DNA of 62,264 nt. Source: an uncultured Bacteroidales bacterium. GTDB lineage: Bacteria; Bacteroidota; Bacteroidia; Bacteroidales; Bacteroidaceae. Every line of letters starts with the position of its first letter. The first letter of the stretch is position 1. Of the stretch, positions 62,161 to 62,264 are shown piece after piece. The notes under the pieces are model-generated. The model had not been told where the DNA came from. It worked only from the letters and a program-made list of their open reading frames with translations, and did no database searches. A program made the translations under genes and the position numbers. The DNA lies in assembly GCA_902760345.1 (NCBI GenBank), contig CACWFY010000012.1, forward strand, positions 1 through 62,264. Reading direction: 5' to 3'.

Positions 62161-62264
62161 TTATGATGGCAGCAGTACGACGCCGTGCTGCTTCTTGCCG
62201 TCCATCATTACCTTCAGGGGCCGGTCGAAGCGGACGTGGCGCACATACTGCGTCTCTTCGACGG
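62161..62264 (-). CDS. C-terminal fragment of a gene running off the window
   Basis: An open minus-strand frame of 34 residues to the window edge, ending VVLLPS before TAA. The visible part (YVRHVRFDRPLKVMMDGKKQ) is beta-rich and cannot be assigned. It is convergent in layout with nothing and lies 86 bases upstream of the ATPase ATG on the same strand. Confidence 0.5.
   Translation of the reverse strand, partial: VEETQYVRHVRFDRPLKVMMDGKKQHGVVLLPS

Overview
The window is a chromosomal segment of a Bacteroidota bacterium, most likely Prevotella or a close relative. The signs are Bacteroidota-type promoters (a TAnnTTTG -7 element in front of many genes), weak Shine-Dalgarno sequences, a SusC/SusD pair, a TPR-type histidine kinase, a PorT-like protein and the Prevotella-style C-terminal tail GxxRVxxxTRGLYIxNGKK on secreted proteins. 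I found no tRNA, rRNA, CRISPR array, transposase or prophage.

Layout. 1-21000 is mostly housekeeping: the end of rplQ, a glycine-zipper lipoprotein, rlpA, gdhA, an M23 peptidase, the operon pdxJ-DJ-1-ispD-recG, nadK, a sensor kinase, an eight-gene ABC/efflux cluster (ATPase, membrane protein, GntR regulator, MacB-type ATPase, two MacB-type permeases, MacA-type adaptor, TolC) and a stand-alone AICAR formyltransferase. 21200-25400 is AT-richer accessory DNA: a 22-bp repeat array, a long structured leader, a DUF2971 gene, a secreted Ig-like-domain protein and a small kinase-like protein. 25400-35500 is housekeeping again: cyclophilin, metH, metF, rplS, a 5'-nucleotidase split into two genes, a PorT-like protein, ferredoxin and fructose-bisphosphate aldolase. 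35600-57700 is a beta-glucan utilisation region: aqpZ with a GH3 beta-glucosidase, a GH43, a propeller-AraC membrane regulator, GH5, GH5, GH94 and a sugar symporter, then SusC, SusD and a surface glycan-binding lipoprotein. 57700-60800 is a second accessory module with the same plan as the first: 22-bp array, structured leader, secreted protein, and here a 51-residue acidic peptide. It ends with an AAA ATPase and a gene fragment.

How the polysaccharide genes fit together. Lipidated or secreted GH5 enzymes cut beta-1,4-glucan outside or in the periplasm. SusC/SusD and the surface lipoprotein bind and import oligosaccharides. GH3 trims them in the periplasm, the GPH symporter brings disaccharide in, and the cytosolic GH94 phosphorolyses cellobiose. 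The regulator at 41487 probably drives both operons, because the two promoter regions share a gap-free composite operator: an inverted repeat GGTTTGAAA/TTTCAAACC plus a third half-site 21 bp on, placed at the same distance from the -7 element.

The most unusual feature is a scattered family of degenerate tandem tracts with exact 7-, 8- or 9-bp periods. They fill operon junctions and end in start codons. They also run in frame through signal peptides (RlpA, TolC) and through three loops or linkers of methionine synthase. The two 22-bp arrays upstream of the accessory modules may be a longer-period relative. No database search or folding program was used; families are recognised from motifs, and structures are read by eye.
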